Shown here: piece after piece, positions 30,708 through 39,786 of the stretch | Layout of the letters: each line of letters starts with the position of its first letter | How positions within the stretch are numbered: position 1 is the first letter of the stretch | Source of the DNA: UBA3263 sp964586765 | GTDB taxonomy: Bacteria > Bacteroidota > Bacteroidia > Bacteroidales > Muribaculaceae | Length of the DNA: 64,000 nt | Reading direction: 5' to 3' | Assembly (NCBI GenBank): GCA_964586765.1 | Contig: CAZPHN010000002.1 | Location: 62,001 to 126,000, forward strand | Program-made: the position numbers and the translations under genes | Notes under the pieces: model-generated | Database searches by the model: none | Told to the model about the DNA's origin: nothing | What the model saw: the letters and a program-made list of their open reading frames with translations, nothing else

Positions 30708-33485
30708 TTAGAAACGGACGCCCACGTTGAGGAACACTTTTGTGCCCTGTGAGTAGGAAATCTTGTTGGGGTACTTGTTGACATCCCAGTTTTTGGTGTC
30801 AAGTCGACCCTGCTGCCAAACATTGTTCTGGATGTTACGGTTGTTCAGCACATTGTCCACATTAAGATTGATGTTCATCGAAACCTTGCGGTTGATGTAA
30901 ATCACCTTGCCGAGGCTTACGTTGAGGACAAAGGCATTGTTCATTTTGTCCTGACGGGTGATTTCTTCCATCTTTTCGATGAGTGCGTCTTCGGTGGGAT
31001 ATGATTCCCAGAGGGTAGGCTGCACTTCATGGTAACGGGGAGCGAGTTTGACGTAGCTGCTGCACATATAAGAAGCGTTGACGCCTACGAACCAGCTCTT
31101 GGGAGCAGCCCAGTCAAGACCGATGTTGACTGCGGTCTGAGGGGTGCCGCCTACGCGGTAGTTCTTCAGGTAGATGGTCTGTGTGGTATCGGCTTCCATG
31201 CCGTTTTCAAACGAGCGGGTGCCTTCGGGATTGTTCTTGTAGCGGTAAGAGGCAACGGTACCTGCCACAGTGGCGGTCAGCGAGGGGAGAATCTTATAGG
31301 CGAGACCCACTTCGATACCCTTGTTGTTGCGGCGAACGCCGGAAAGCACATAGTTGGTAAACGCCGAGTAGTTATCGTCATAGAACGATGTACGCTCTAT
31401 GGCGTTATAGAAATCGGTATAATAAGCAGTGATTGAACCACGGAATTTAGCGTAGTTCCATCCGTAGGTAAGGTCAGCACTGAAAATACGTTCGTTTTCG
31501 GGATTGGCAATGGCTGTATCCTTGATACGGGGAGCTATGTAGATGTTTTCAACGAGCGGAGCGTAGGTGCCGTACTCAACATGTCCCATCAGGTAGTTCT
31601 TGCCGTCAGCCTTATAGACTGCGCCTGCCTTGAAGACGGCATTGTCAAAGTGGTGGTCCTCGCCGCGACCGTAAGAGTTTTCCGGGGCGCGACCGTTGCG
31701 CATGTTACCCCAGCGGTGGAACATGGTCATGCTCATGTCCATGCCGTAGTTGAAGTCCCAGTGGGCAAGCTGAATGCGGTTCTGGGCAAAGGCGTTGACC
31801 TTCCATACGTGGAAGTCATAGTCATAGCCAAATCTGTCGCCTACGCCTACGCGACGGTTAGGATTGTTGACGTCGTTCTGGAGAATGCCGGGCACGATGG
31901 TGCTCTCGCTGTTTGAATAGGGGTCGATGTCAATCCAGAACTGACCGCCGAGGAGGTCCTTGATAGTCTTGTAATATGAAGCCTTGGCGTAGCTTGCGCT
32001 CAAACCTGCCTGAAGGGTCATGAAGGAGTTCAGCCGGGCGTTGAGGACGGAACCAATCTGAGCCTGCAGGTTGTTGCTGTGGCGTTTTTCAAGGATATAG
32101 CTTGAACCGAGCTTGTTTTCTTCGGAACGGTTTGCGTTTTCGACATTGTTGAGCTCATTGATGAGGTAGAGGTTGTCCCAGTTAATCTGACGGTAGCTTT
32201 CGTCGTTGCGCCAGAGGTTTTCGATATATTTGCTCTGGGCGGTAGGTTCGCCGTCAGACAGGAAGTAGCTCGGAAGGTTGCGGTAGTAGTCCGGGCGCGG
32301 GTCGCTGGCGTTGAACCAGTTGAGCGCGGAGGTCGAATAATTGACCGAGCGGAACATTGCCGAGGTGGTCAGAGTGGTACCCTTGTCGTTCTTGTAGAGC
32401 CATGTGAGCATGGCGGTGGGGTCAAAGCTTTCTACGACGCGCGAAGAGCGTTTCTTGCCGTCATAGTAACCCCAGTTAGGGTTGTAAAGGTTATTGTCGG
32501 TAAGGTCATATGCTTCCTGATAGGTTGCGCTGGCGGTTGCGCGCTGGGTGGGTGCGCCCCATGCGGTCAAAGTGAGCGAGTGTTCGGGATTGAGGATTTT
32601 CTCGACACTCAGGAAGAGACCTGCGCTATTGTAGAATGTGCCTTTGATGACACCTTCGTCGGCATAACGGCCGATGGCACTCAGGGTAACGCCCCAGCCG
32701 TGGCGGTTGATACCGGTAGAGTAGGTTGCCATGGCGCGCAGCATATAGTTGCTGTTGGTGTATGCCACGGAGCCATTGAAGCCGGGAGCATAGTCGGAAG
32801 TGATGGTAGAGATGTTGCTCGAGCCGCCTATGGAGCCGAAACCGTAGTTTGCCGCGCCGAGACCAATGGTGGTGGTCTTGTTGCGGAATGCACGTGAGGT
32901 CATGCCGCCAAGGCTTGAGTAATTGAAACGTCCGCGGATGGGGTCATTCATGTCCAGACCGTTGATATATGTGGTCTGATACTGGTTGTCATAACCGCGG
33001 AAACGGAAATACATGGTCGAGAAATTATAGTTCGACGCATTGTAATAGATATTGTCGCTTGCGCCGATGAGCGATGCTACGCTCTGTCCCGCACTCTCTT
33101 CGTCGTCGATAGCCGCTTCATCGAAAAGAAGGTCTTCCTGATCTTCGTAGAATTCGTTGAGTACGTTGGTGGCACTGATTTTGATGGGTTGCTCCAAGTT
33201 GGTGCGCTTGCCGTCGGTTAGAGTGACGGGAACTACTGTGGAGTAATAACCTGTGGCGGAAGTGCCTAAGTTGAATTGACCGGCCGGAGCTCCGGTAATG
33301 ATGAACTGACCTTCAGCGTCAGACGATGCGCTGATTCCCTGTCCTACAATGGTAACAACCACTCCGGACTTGGGGACTCCGGTGTAAGCGTCGACAACCT
33401 TGCCTGCAACCGACGCATTCTGCGCCCACGCAGCCGAAGCGATGCCCATAACGCCTACAAAGAGCGATAAAAGCTTTAATCTCAT
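30708..33485 (-). CDS. TonB-dependent outer-membrane receptor with carboxypeptidase-regulatory-like domain
   Basis: 925 residues. The signal peptide (ending AAWAQ) is followed by a CarboxypepD_reg-like beta domain (about 24-105: ASVAGKVVDAYTGVPKSGVV) and an acidic segment EDQEDLLFDE. The plug region has MYFRFRGYDNQYQTTYINGL and MNDPIRGRF, and a long beta-barrel ends in GTKVFLNVGVRF with terminal Phe. Without a SusD neighbour and with DUF5689/DUF6359 lipoproteins instead, this is not a classical glycan PUL. It heads a three-gene operon transcribed from the promoter at 33526-33557. Confidence 0.85.
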   Translation of the reverse strand: MRLKLLSLFVGVMGIASAAWAQNASVAGKVVDAYTGVPKSGVVVTIVGQGISASSDAEGQFIITGAPAGQFNLGTSATGYYSTVVPVTLTDGKRTNLEQPIKISATNVLNEFYEDQEDLLFDEAAIDDEESAGQSVASLIGASDNIYYNASNYNFSTMYFRFRGYDNQYQTTYINGLDMNDPIRGRFNYSSLGGMTSRAFRNKTTTIGLGAANYGFGSIGGSSNISTITSDYAPGFNGSVAYTNSNYMLRAMATYSTGINRHGWGVTLSAIGRYADEGVIKGTFYNSAGLFLSVEKILNPEHSLTLTAWGAPTQRATASATYQEAYDLTDNNLYNPNWGYYDGKKRSSRVVESFDPTAMLTWLYKNDKGTTLTTSAMFRSVNYSTSALNWFNASDPRPDYYRNLPSYFLSDGEPTAQSKYIENLWRNDESYRQINWDNLYLINELNNVENANRSEENKLGSSYILEKRHSNNLQAQIGSVLNARLNSFMTLQAGLSASYAKASYYKTIKDLLGGQFWIDIDPYSNSESTIVPGILQNDVNNPNRRVGVGDRFGYDYDFHVWKVNAFAQNRIQLAHWDFNYGMDMSMTMFHRWGNMRNGRAPENSYGRGEDHHFDNAVFKAGAVYKADGKNYLMGHVEYGTYAPLVENIYIAPRIKDTAIANPENERIFSADLTYGWNYAKFRGSITAYYTDFYNAIERTSFYDDNYSAFTNYVLSGVRRNNKGIEVGLAYKILPSLTATVAGTVASYRYKNNPEGTRSFENGMEADTTQTIYLKNYRVGGTPQTAVNIGLDWAAPKSWFVGVNASYMCSSYVKLAPRYHEVQPTLWESYPTEDALIEKMEEITRQDKMNNAFVLNVSLGKVIYINRKVSMNINLNVDNVLNNRNIQNNVWQQGRLDTKNWDVNKYPNKISYSQGTKVFLNVGVRF

Positions 33486-33525
33486 AAAGTGTAAAAAAAT
33501 GTGAGGTTTTAGTATATACTTAGCG

Positions 33526-33557
33526 CAAATTTACAAAAATTTCTTAAATTCCGCCAA
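33526..33557 (-). promoter_or_regulatory. Promoter of the TonB receptor operon
   Basis: Minus strand: TTG (33557-33555), 21 bases, TAAATTTG (33533-33526). The start site is expected near 33519, about 34 bases before the ATG at 33485. Confidence 0.6.
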
Positions 33558-33598
33558 TTCCCTCAAAAATTTCCCCGAAAAAGTGCAAATTCCATAGA

Positions 33599-33642
33599 AA
33601 AACTTGGGGAGACACGCGAGACGTGTGCCGCTCCCAAGTTTT
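33599..33642 (-). terminator. Terminator of the LRR gene containing the 26-bp flanking repeat
   Basis: AAAACTTGGGGAG pairs with CTCCCAAGTTTT (one bulge) around an inner hairpin ACACG/CGTGT, followed on the minus strand by a U run. It is 24 bases beyond the LRR stop. Its inner part (33613-33638) matches 36597-36622 in 25 of 26 positions. Confidence 0.75.
33613..33638 (+). repeat. 26-bp direct repeat, copy 1 (downstream of the LRR gene)
   Basis: It begins CACGCGAGACG and ends CCGCTCCCAAG. The second copy at 36597-36622 differs at one base and has the same orientation. Confidence 0.8.
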
Positions 33643-33665
33643 GGCAAGAAAAGTAATAGTGTGTC

Positions 33666-36146
33666 TTAAATAGCTACCTTGATAATCTTATTTCCTTGGC
33701 GAACAATGTAGACGCCCTTGGCGAGTCCTTCGAGGCTTTCGCTGACTTTCACACCGTTAAAGGTGAACACTTCATACGATGCGTTTGCGTCAAAATCAGC
33801 TGAAACTTCATCAATGCCGGAGAAATCGCAAGCGACAATATGTCCGAAGTTCTTCCATGGGTCAATTTCCTTGCATTTCGCTATTGCCTTTTCCGGCACA
33901 TAAAGAGTGGCGTTTCCGTAAGTTTCATCGGAAAATGTGTCTAAACCACATTCGATAGGTTCCTCTGCCGCATAATATACCGAGGTCAGACCGCTACAGT
34001 CCAAGAAAGCATCCCATCCGATTGAAGTAACGGAATTGGGAATATTTACCGAGGTCAGACTACTGCAACCACAGAAAGCTCCATTGCCGATTGAAGTAAC
34101 GGAGTTTGGAATATTTACCGATGTCAGACAGTTGCAACGAGCAAAAGCATTGTTGGAGATTGAGGTAACGGAGTTGGGAATGGTCACCTCAGTCAGGCTG
34201 TTGCAATAAGAAAAAGCACTATCTCCGATTTTAGTGACGGATTCAGGAATCCGAATTGAAGTCAACCCACTACACTTGGCAAAAAGATAACTGCCTAATT
34301 CGGTCACTTTGTTGCCTAATGTGATAGAAGATAGAGTGGTACTATTATAGAATGGTGAATAAACCTCGTAATATATGTCGTGATAAGATTTATAAGTTAA
34401 ATCTCTACCTAAATAAATCTTCTCTATTGGACAGCTTGAAAATACGTTATCTCCTAATGAGATTGATTCAGAGCTATCCATAAAAGTTATTGACGTAAGA
34501 CTACTACAATCATTAAAAGTTAAACCACCAATCACTTTAACAGAGTTTGGAATATCAATTGAGGTTAGTTTATAACAATGGCTGAACGCTTTTTCTCCGA
34601 TTTCGGTTACAGAGTTAGGGATAATCGCAGATGTAAGACTGTAGCAATCACTGAATGAGTACTCTCCTATTGATGTTACAGAGTTAGGGATAATCGCAGA
34701 TGTAAGGCTACTGCAATTATAGAAAGCATTCACACCTATTGATGTAACAGAGTTAGGTATGTTTATTGAAGTTAGACCATGACATTCACTAAAAAGCCAT
34801 GGATTAATTGTCGTTATGGAATTCGGTATATTCACTGAAACCAAACTACTACAACCAGAAAATGCACCATCGCCAAGTGAAGTGACAGTGTTGGGAATAT
34901 TTATTGACGTAAGGTTAGAACAAGAGGAGAATGCACAACTTTTGATTTCTGTGAGAGAATTGGAAAGTTTTATAGATTGCAAACCATTGCAGTATGAGAA
35001 AGTAGAGCAACCTATGGATGTTACAGAGTTTGGAATCTCTACTGACACTAAATTGCAACAATAGCAAAAAAGATAATCACCTAATTCAGTAACTTGCTCG
35101 CCAATTGTTACCGATGTTAATGTTTCTTTATCATAAAATGGAAATCCAGAATAATCATCTGTGAAATTTATATTTCTTCCAATATACACTTCTTGTAGTG
35201 GACATCGATGGAACACGTCTTTCTCCAAGGAAATAGGAATGGAACAATCTTCAAATCTGACTGATGTTAACCCACACCCATAAAAAGCCGAGTCGTCTAT
35301 CGTCATTACGGATTTGGGGATAGTCACTGAAGTTAATTTATCGTTGTTATAAAAGGCGTACGTTTTAATTGAAGTGACAGATTGTGGAATTTCAAGAGAT
35401 TTTATGTTACAGGCATAAAAAAGCATTTCACCTAATTCAGTAACATTCTTACCGATTGTGACATAATTTACATCTTTATAATAAAAGGGAGAATAACCAT
35501 CTTCGTATGTTGTCGAATATATTAGGTCTCGCCCCAGATAAACGTTATCAAAATGACAATAAGAGAAGATATTAGAGCCCAGAGATATAGGGGTAGGATT
35601 ATCCTCGAAAACAATTGATTTCAAGCCACTGCTATTGAATGCATCAGCCATAATGGATGTGACAGAGCCGGGAATCGTAATTGAACTTAATGAATAGCAT
35701 CCTTTGAATGCATCTTCGCGTATTGTTGTAACGGAGTTGGGAATAATTACTGATGTCAATTCTTTACAATCACGGAAAACACCCTTGCTGATTGTTGTTA
35801 TGGAGTTCGGAATAGTTATAGATGTAAGACTTGAACAGTAATAAAATGCATCTTCGTCAATAAATGTTACAGAAGTGGGGATATTTACCGAAGTAATAGA
35901 ATAACATTGTGAAAAGGCATTCTTGCCAATCGATGTAACAAAGTAATATCTTCCGTTACAGAAGATTTTAGAAGGAATAATAAGATTTCCTTCATAGCTA
36001 TTGTCGATAGAGATGACGGAGGCAGTTTCGGTTTCATCGTTCAGTTCATACCAAATCTGGTCGATTGTAACTGTCTGCGCCTTGGAAACGAGCCCCACTA
36101 ATCCCATAATCAGGATTAGGGAAAAACGAGTAATTTGTTTTTTCAT
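33666..36146 (-). CDS. BspA-like leucine-rich-repeat protein with C-terminal sorting domain
   Basis: 826 residues. A signal peptide (MKKQITRFSLILIMGLVGLV) is followed by more than twenty LRR_5 (Treponema/BspA type) units of about 23 residues with the consensus (L)TSI-x-IPNSVTSIG-x-xAF-x-x-C. Two or three interruptions of the form PISLG-x-xVF-x-x-C-P lead into LGRDL/IGRNI segments. The C-terminal 60 residues (VFTFNGVKVSESLEGLAKGV, then YIVRQGNKIIKVAI) look like a type IX secretion sorting domain. It is probably displayed on the surface, where BspA relatives bind host or bacterial proteins. The gene is AT-richer in its middle part than its neighbours and is bracketed by a 26-bp repeat. Confidence 0.85.
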   Translation of the reverse strand: MKKQITRFSLILIMGLVGLVSKAQTVTIDQIWYELNDETETASVISIDNSYEGNLIIPSKIFCNGRYYFVTSIGKNAFSQCYSITSVNIPTSVTFIDEDAFYYCSSLTSITIPNSITTISKGVFRDCKELTSVIIPNSVTTIREDAFKGCYSLSSITIPGSVTSIMADAFNSSGLKSIVFEDNPTPISLGSNIFSYCHFDNVYLGRDLIYSTTYEDGYSPFYYKDVNYVTIGKNVTELGEMLFYACNIKSLEIPQSVTSIKTYAFYNNDKLTSVTIPKSVMTIDDSAFYGCGLTSVRFEDCSIPISLEKDVFHRCPLQEVYIGRNINFTDDYSGFPFYDKETLTSVTIGEQVTELGDYLFCYCCNLVSVEIPNSVTSIGCSTFSYCNGLQSIKLSNSLTEIKSCAFSSCSNLTSINIPNTVTSLGDGAFSGCSSLVSVNIPNSITTINPWLFSECHGLTSINIPNSVTSIGVNAFYNCSSLTSAIIPNSVTSIGEYSFSDCYSLTSAIIPNSVTEIGEKAFSHCYKLTSIDIPNSVKVIGGLTFNDCSSLTSITFMDSSESISLGDNVFSSCPIEKIYLGRDLTYKSYHDIYYEVYSPFYNSTTLSSITLGNKVTELGSYLFAKCSGLTSIRIPESVTKIGDSAFSYCNSLTEVTIPNSVTSISNNAFARCNCLTSVNIPNSVTSIGNGAFCGCSSLTSVNIPNSVTSIGWDAFLDCSGLTSVYYAAEEPIECGLDTFSDETYGNATLYVPEKAIAKCKEIDPWKNFGHIVACDFSGIDEVSADFDANASYEVFTFNGVKVSESLEGLAKGVYIVRQGNKIIKVAI

Positions 36147-36149
36147 ACT

Positions 36150-36540
36150 GTGAAATGTTTTTTAGGTGCCTCGGTCATCCCCTCGTTGGCGTAAACGGTT
36201 GGTTTATAAATGAAAAAGCGCGGGAATCTGACTCATTGCCGTCCCACGTTTCGAGGCTCTCGCATTGCCCTAACCAGTTGGACGGCAATGGCGAAGCCCA
36301 CGCAAATATGAGTATTGCCCCCAATGCATAATAAATGCATGGAGGGAACAGTCATATCCAAGTGGCGCACTCCATTGCTTAGCCCTTGACTGGTTAATGA
36401 AATTTGCGAGATTTCGAAACGTCAAGTGACGAAGCGCAAAGTAACGCTTTTCCGTATGTTAAGATGCCGACCCGCCCGCTGACCCGTCGACGGGGCTCCG
36501 CGTGGTGGTCGACACCGCAAAATTAGTTATTTTTTTCAAT
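36150..36540. other. Strongly structured non-coding region upstream of the LRR gene
   Basis: No gene is visible. An 11-bp perfect inverted repeat (36234-36244 with 36280-36290, CATTGCCGTCC) has in its 35-base loop the octamer TAACCAGT (36271-36278), complementary to ACTGGTTA at 36389-36396, as in a pseudoknot. Further hairpins are ATGCAT/ATGCAT at 36324-36340 and the palindrome CCCGTCGACGGG at 36483-36494. It may be a stand-alone RNA or the long leader of the LRR mRNA on the minus strand. It is not recognisable as tmRNA, RNase P RNA or SRP RNA. Confidence 0.5.
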
Positions 36541-36596
36541 CTCACAAAATTTTAGCCTTTATTTTAATATACGCGTCGGAGACGCTGCGCGTCTGG

Positions 36597-36622
36597 CACG
36601 CGAGACGCGTGCCGCTCCCAAG
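36597..36622 (+). repeat. 26-bp direct repeat, copy 2 (upstream of the LRR gene)
   Basis: It contains the palindrome GGCACGCG/CGCGTGCC (36595-36613). Together with copy 1 it encloses the LRR gene and its structured upstream region, about 3 kb in all. Confidence 0.8.
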
Positions 36623-36637
36623 CGATTGCGCATAAAT

Positions 36638-36665
36638 AAGGCTGCACCGGGTGGGGTGCAGCCTT
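36638..36665 (-). terminator. Terminator of the OmpA gene
   Basis: AAGGCTGCACC and GGTGCAGCCTT pair perfectly around six bases, 35 bases beyond the OmpA stop. The U-tract on the minus strand is short (TTATTTATG). Confidence 0.75.
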
Positions 36666-36699
36666 ACGTTGGTGGATGTTATTTTGGATTGTTGGGGGA

Positions 36700-37860
36700 T
36701 TAGTCGGCTTCGTTGAGGATGCAGATGGCTACGCGGTTCCAGCTGTCTTCCTTGAACATGTGTCCGATGCCTTCGCCTTCGGCTTTGATTCGGTCAGCCT
36801 TGATGCCGTACTTCTGGACGAGCATGTCCTTCACTGAGTTGGCGCGCTTGGCAGCGAGTTTGAGGTTGAAGTCGAGGTTACCGTCCTGTGATGCATAACC
36901 CTTGATGACTACGGTAGACTCGGGATTGTGTTTCATGTAGTCGGCAATCATCTCTACGTTAGGCTTCTGGTCAGCGGCGATGGTCGAAGAACCGATGCGG
37001 TAGTATACGTAGCGGACGCTTTCGAGGGTATTGTTGGTTTCAACGACGGTGTTGGTCACTACGGGAACGGGGCGATTTACACATTCGTCGAGCTGAGCGG
37101 CAAGTACACCGTTTGCGGCGAGGACGTCGGCATTAGCTGCGGCGAGAGCTGCATTTTCAGCGCGGAGGGCGTTAATCTGGTCGTTGTAGGGGGTAAGGTC
37201 GGTAGGCTCAACGAAGGTGAAGCTGTGGGTTCCGTTGGAGTTACCGAAGTGGTAGGTTACGCCGGCTTCGAGTTCAACGGCAGCATATTTGCGGTTAAGC
37301 GCGGTTGACTTTGAGAGGTCCCATACGACGGCAGGTTTGATGCCGATGGTCCATGCGCGTTCTGAACCGAGGTTAAAGTTGAAATTGATACCGGTTTTTG
37401 CGCCAAAGTCGTTGTAATCCTTGCCCTGAGCGGCAGGTTTGAATCCATGAATCCAGCCGAGACCGCCTACGGCTTCAACTTCGAATACGCGGGGTTGACC
37501 GGCATAGCCTGCAAAGAGGTTATTGAGGTTGACGGCACCGAAACCGCCTACGTAGATATTATCGACAACGTTGTGCATTGAGGGTGCATGGTTGAAAGTG
37601 GAGGTATTGAACGCTGCCTGACCTTCAACGCCGAATGCCAAGGTGGGGGTAATCTGTTTGCGCACTTCGAGACCGGCGATGCCGCGCATGTTCTGTCCGA
37701 AGGTGTAGCCCTGATTGTTAAGAGCCGGGGAAACTACGCCGCCTTTGAGCGTGATTGAGTAATTGTCGAAAGGTTTGCTGGGAGTCAGAGGAGCAAACTC
37801 TGCATTTGCTGCGCCGGCACAAGCGAGGGCGGCTGCAGAAGCGAGGATAAATTTTTTCAT
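36700..37860 (-). CDS. OmpA-family outer-membrane protein
   Basis: 386 residues with a signal peptide (MKKFILASAAALACAGAANA). The N-terminal part (about 25-215) is an eight-strand-type porin barrel. A coiled linker follows (NDQINALRAENAALAAANAD, about 218-250), then the OmpA peptidoglycan-binding domain (about 270-386; SSTIAADQKPNVEMIADYM, VVIKGYASQDGN, ending WNRVAICILNEAD). It links the outer membrane to the cell wall. Codon use resembles highly expressed genes. It is monocistronic, with its own terminator. Confidence 0.92.
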   Translation of the reverse strand: MKKFILASAAALACAGAANAEFAPLTPSKPFDNYSITLKGGVVSPALNNQGYTFGQNMRGIAGLEVRKQITPTLAFGVEGQAAFNTSTFNHAPSMHNVVDNIYVGGFGAVNLNNLFAGYAGQPRVFEVEAVGGLGWIHGFKPAAQGKDYNDFGAKTGINFNFNLGSERAWTIGIKPAVVWDLSKSTALNRKYAAVELEAGVTYHFGNSNGTHSFTFVEPTDLTPYNDQINALRAENAALAAANADVLAANGVLAAQLDECVNRPVPVVTNTVVETNNTLESVRYVYYRIGSSTIAADQKPNVEMIADYMKHNPESTVVIKGYASQDGNLDFNLKLAAKRANSVKDMLVQKYGIKADRIKAEGEGIGHMFKEDSWNRVAICILNEAD

Positions 37861-37965
37861 GTTTGTTGGAGTAGGTTAGTTAATAGTTGAAATTTTGATT
37901 TGTGTATTTTTGAAACGTGTCAGCGGTCATTTTTGTTCACTAACCTTACTAAATTCTTTCGGAAA

Positions 37966-38886
37966 TTATGTTCCGGAGGTGTGTTTTCTTGCCCGCGGAT
38001 GGTGGAGCAGAAGCTCTTCACGCAGGCGGTGTTTGTCCATATGTATATATATCTGTGTGGTTGAAATATCTTCGTGACCCAGCATTTCCTGAATGGCGCG
38101 CAGGTTTGCTCCTCCTTCAAGCAGATGGGACGCGAAGGAGTGGCGCAGGGTGTGGGGCGAGACGTCGCGTGTAATTCCGGCGCGCGCCGCCAGATTTTTT
38201 ACAATGTCGAATACTCGGATGCGGGTTATGCGTCTGCCGGTACGCGGGGCAAGAAATACCGAGTTTTCCTCGCCGGGGGCAATTTTGCCTGTGGCGCGCT
38301 CGTCGAGCCAGTCGACCAGTGCGTCTGCCGTTATTTCGCCTAAAGGTACCAGACGCTGCTTGCGCCCCTTGCCGGTTACGGTCAGGTAGCCGTCGGCAAG
38401 AAACAGCGCGTCAATCCTCAGGTTTATCAGTTCGCTGACACGCAGCCCGCAGCCATATATGGTCTCGATAAGCGCACGGTCGCGCACAGCCTCGCGCGCC
38501 GAGGGGTCAATCGAGGCAATCATCGCGTCGATTTCCTCAACGGCAAGTACCTCGGGCAGATGCATTCCGCTGCGCGGAAGCTCGAGAAGCAGCGCGGGGT
38601 TAGAGGATATGCGCCCTTCGAGCTGAAGGAAACGGAAAAAGGAGCGAATGCCGCTTACGGCTCGCGCCATGGAGCGGGGTGACAGTCCGCAGTCCATCAA
38701 GGATGCCATAAACGACTGCAGACACTCCGGCGTTACATCTGCCGGGGCGATACCTTCCGTTTCGAGAAATGAACAGAGCCGGCGCGCGTCTGTCCCGTAG
38801 GCAAGGCGCGAATTCTCACCTGCGCCGCGCTCAAGGAGCAGATAGGCATCGTAGGCTTCAAGGAGTTTCTTGTAGTTGGTCTGCAT
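37966..38886 (-). CDS. xerD: Tyrosine recombinase, XerD type
   Basis: 306 residues from the ATG at 38886 (MQTNYKKLLEAYDAYLLLER). The frame is open further upstream, but the promoter -7 element at 38916-38923 makes earlier starts unlikely. An N-terminal SAM-like core-binding domain (about 1-95) is followed by the catalytic domain. All catalytic residues are present: Arg in YGCGLRVSELINL, Lys in VTGKGRKQRLV, HTLRHSF, and LGHEDISTTQIYIHM with the Tyr nucleophile. Length and standing next to housekeeping genes suit XerD (chromosome dimer resolution at dif) rather than a mobile-element integrase. Confidence 0.88.
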   Translation of the reverse strand: MQTNYKKLLEAYDAYLLLERGAGENSRLAYGTDARRLCSFLETEGIAPADVTPECLQSFMASLMDCGLSPRSMARAVSGIRSFFRFLQLEGRISSNPALLLELPRSGMHLPEVLAVEEIDAMIASIDPSAREAVRDRALIETIYGCGLRVSELINLRIDALFLADGYLTVTGKGRKQRLVPLGEITADALVDWLDERATGKIAPGEENSVFLAPRTGRRITRIRVFDIVKNLAARAGITRDVSPHTLRHSFASHLLEGGANLRAIQEMLGHEDISTTQIYIHMDKHRLREELLLHHPRARKHTSGT

Positions 38887-38915
38887 AACGTAATGAACCA
38901 TAGACTTAGCGAGGA

Positions 38916-38947
38916 CAAAGTTACAATTTATCTGACATGTATCCAAA
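38916..38947 (-). promoter_or_regulatory. Promoter of xerD
   Basis: Minus strand: TTTG (38947-38944), 20 bases, TAACTTTG (38923-38916). Transcription would start near 38909, giving a leader of about 23 bases to the ATG at 38886. Confidence 0.7.
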
Positions 38948-39081
38948 GAAATGAGTCCAAATGACACAATTGTGTGACATTAACATTATTTAACTTTTGC
39001 CATTTATGCTGAATATCCGCAAATTGCTAAATTTGCGTACATTTTGTAGACCGAAACTATAACAATTCACCTATTAATTAG

Positions 39082-39786
39082 ATGCGAGTAAGAATTTTAG
39101 TTATTGACGACGAGGAGTCAATCTGCGAAATACTGAAATACAACCTCGAAAAAGAAGGTTATGAAGTCAATACCGCCTATTCAGCAGAGGAGGCTTTGAC
39201 CATGGACCTTCCGTCCTATCAGCTTTTCATTGTAGATATAATGATGGACAAACTGAGCGGATTTGATTTCGCCGGTAAGCTGAAAAACAATGAAGAACTT
39301 GAAAACAAGCCCATTATATTCTGTACGGCATTGGCAGACGAGGATGATACCGTCATGGGTCTGAATCTCGGAGCCGATGATTATATCACCAAGCCGTTTT
39401 CTATTCCTGAGGTTCTTGCGCGCGTGCGTTCGGTGCTTCGTCGCAGTAATATTCAGGACCATCTTCAGGCTAACCGCTCGAAGGCAAAATATGAGGCAGA
39501 CATTGTCTTTCAGGGTCTGCGCCTGAACCGTAACGAGAAAGTATGTTACATCGACGGTCAGGTAACCCCGCTGAGCCGCACGGAGTTTGACCTGCTTCTC
39601 TTCTTCCTTGAACACCGTAACCGCGTGTACTCTCGCGAGGAAATTATCCGCAACGTCTGGACAAACGTGGTAAGCAACCGCACGGTTGACACCAGCCTTA
39701 CCCGCCTGCGAACCAAACTCGGCGCATATGGCAAACATATTGAAACGAGAGTTGGGTTCGGTTATGGATTTAAAGAAAACGTTTAG
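39082..39786 (+). CDS. rprY: OmpR-family response regulator, RprY-like
   Basis: 234 residues. The receiver domain (about 3-120) contains the acidic pocket DDEES, the phosphoacceptor Asp in LFIVDIMMDKLSGFD, and Lys in DDYITKPFSIPEVLARVRSV. The C-terminal winged helix (about 140-234; SRTEFDLLLFFLEHRNRVYS, SLTRLRTKLG) binds DNA. Order, size and partner match the Bacteroides RprY/RprX pair, which is linked to envelope and stress responses; the symbol is by similarity. It overlaps the kinase gene by 23 bases. Confidence 0.85.
   Translation: MRVRILVIDDEESICEILKYNLEKEGYEVNTAYSAEEALTMDLPSYQLFIVDIMMDKLSGFDFAGKLKNNEELENKPIIFCTALADEDDTVMGLNLGADDYITKPFSIPEVLARVRSVLRRSNIQDHLQANRSKAKYEADIVFQGLRLNRNEKVCYIDGQVTPLSRTEFDLLLFFLEHRNRVYSREEIIRNVWTNVVSNRTVDTSLTRLRTKLGAYGKHIETRVGFGYGFKENV

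Noticed and set aside
33666..36146. Tandem repeats as a CRISPR or satellite array
   Set aside because: The repeats encode LRR_5 units within one open frame with a signal peptide and sorting domain.
36150..36540. tmRNA, RNase P RNA or SRP RNA
   Set aside because: None of the hallmark conserved sequences (tag-peptide and tRNA-like ends, GAGGAAAGTCCGG, SRP tetraloop region) is present on either strand.
37966..38886. Integrase of a mobile element
   Set aside because: Its size and motifs fit housekeeping XerD, and no attachment repeats, excisionase or cargo genes are adjacent.
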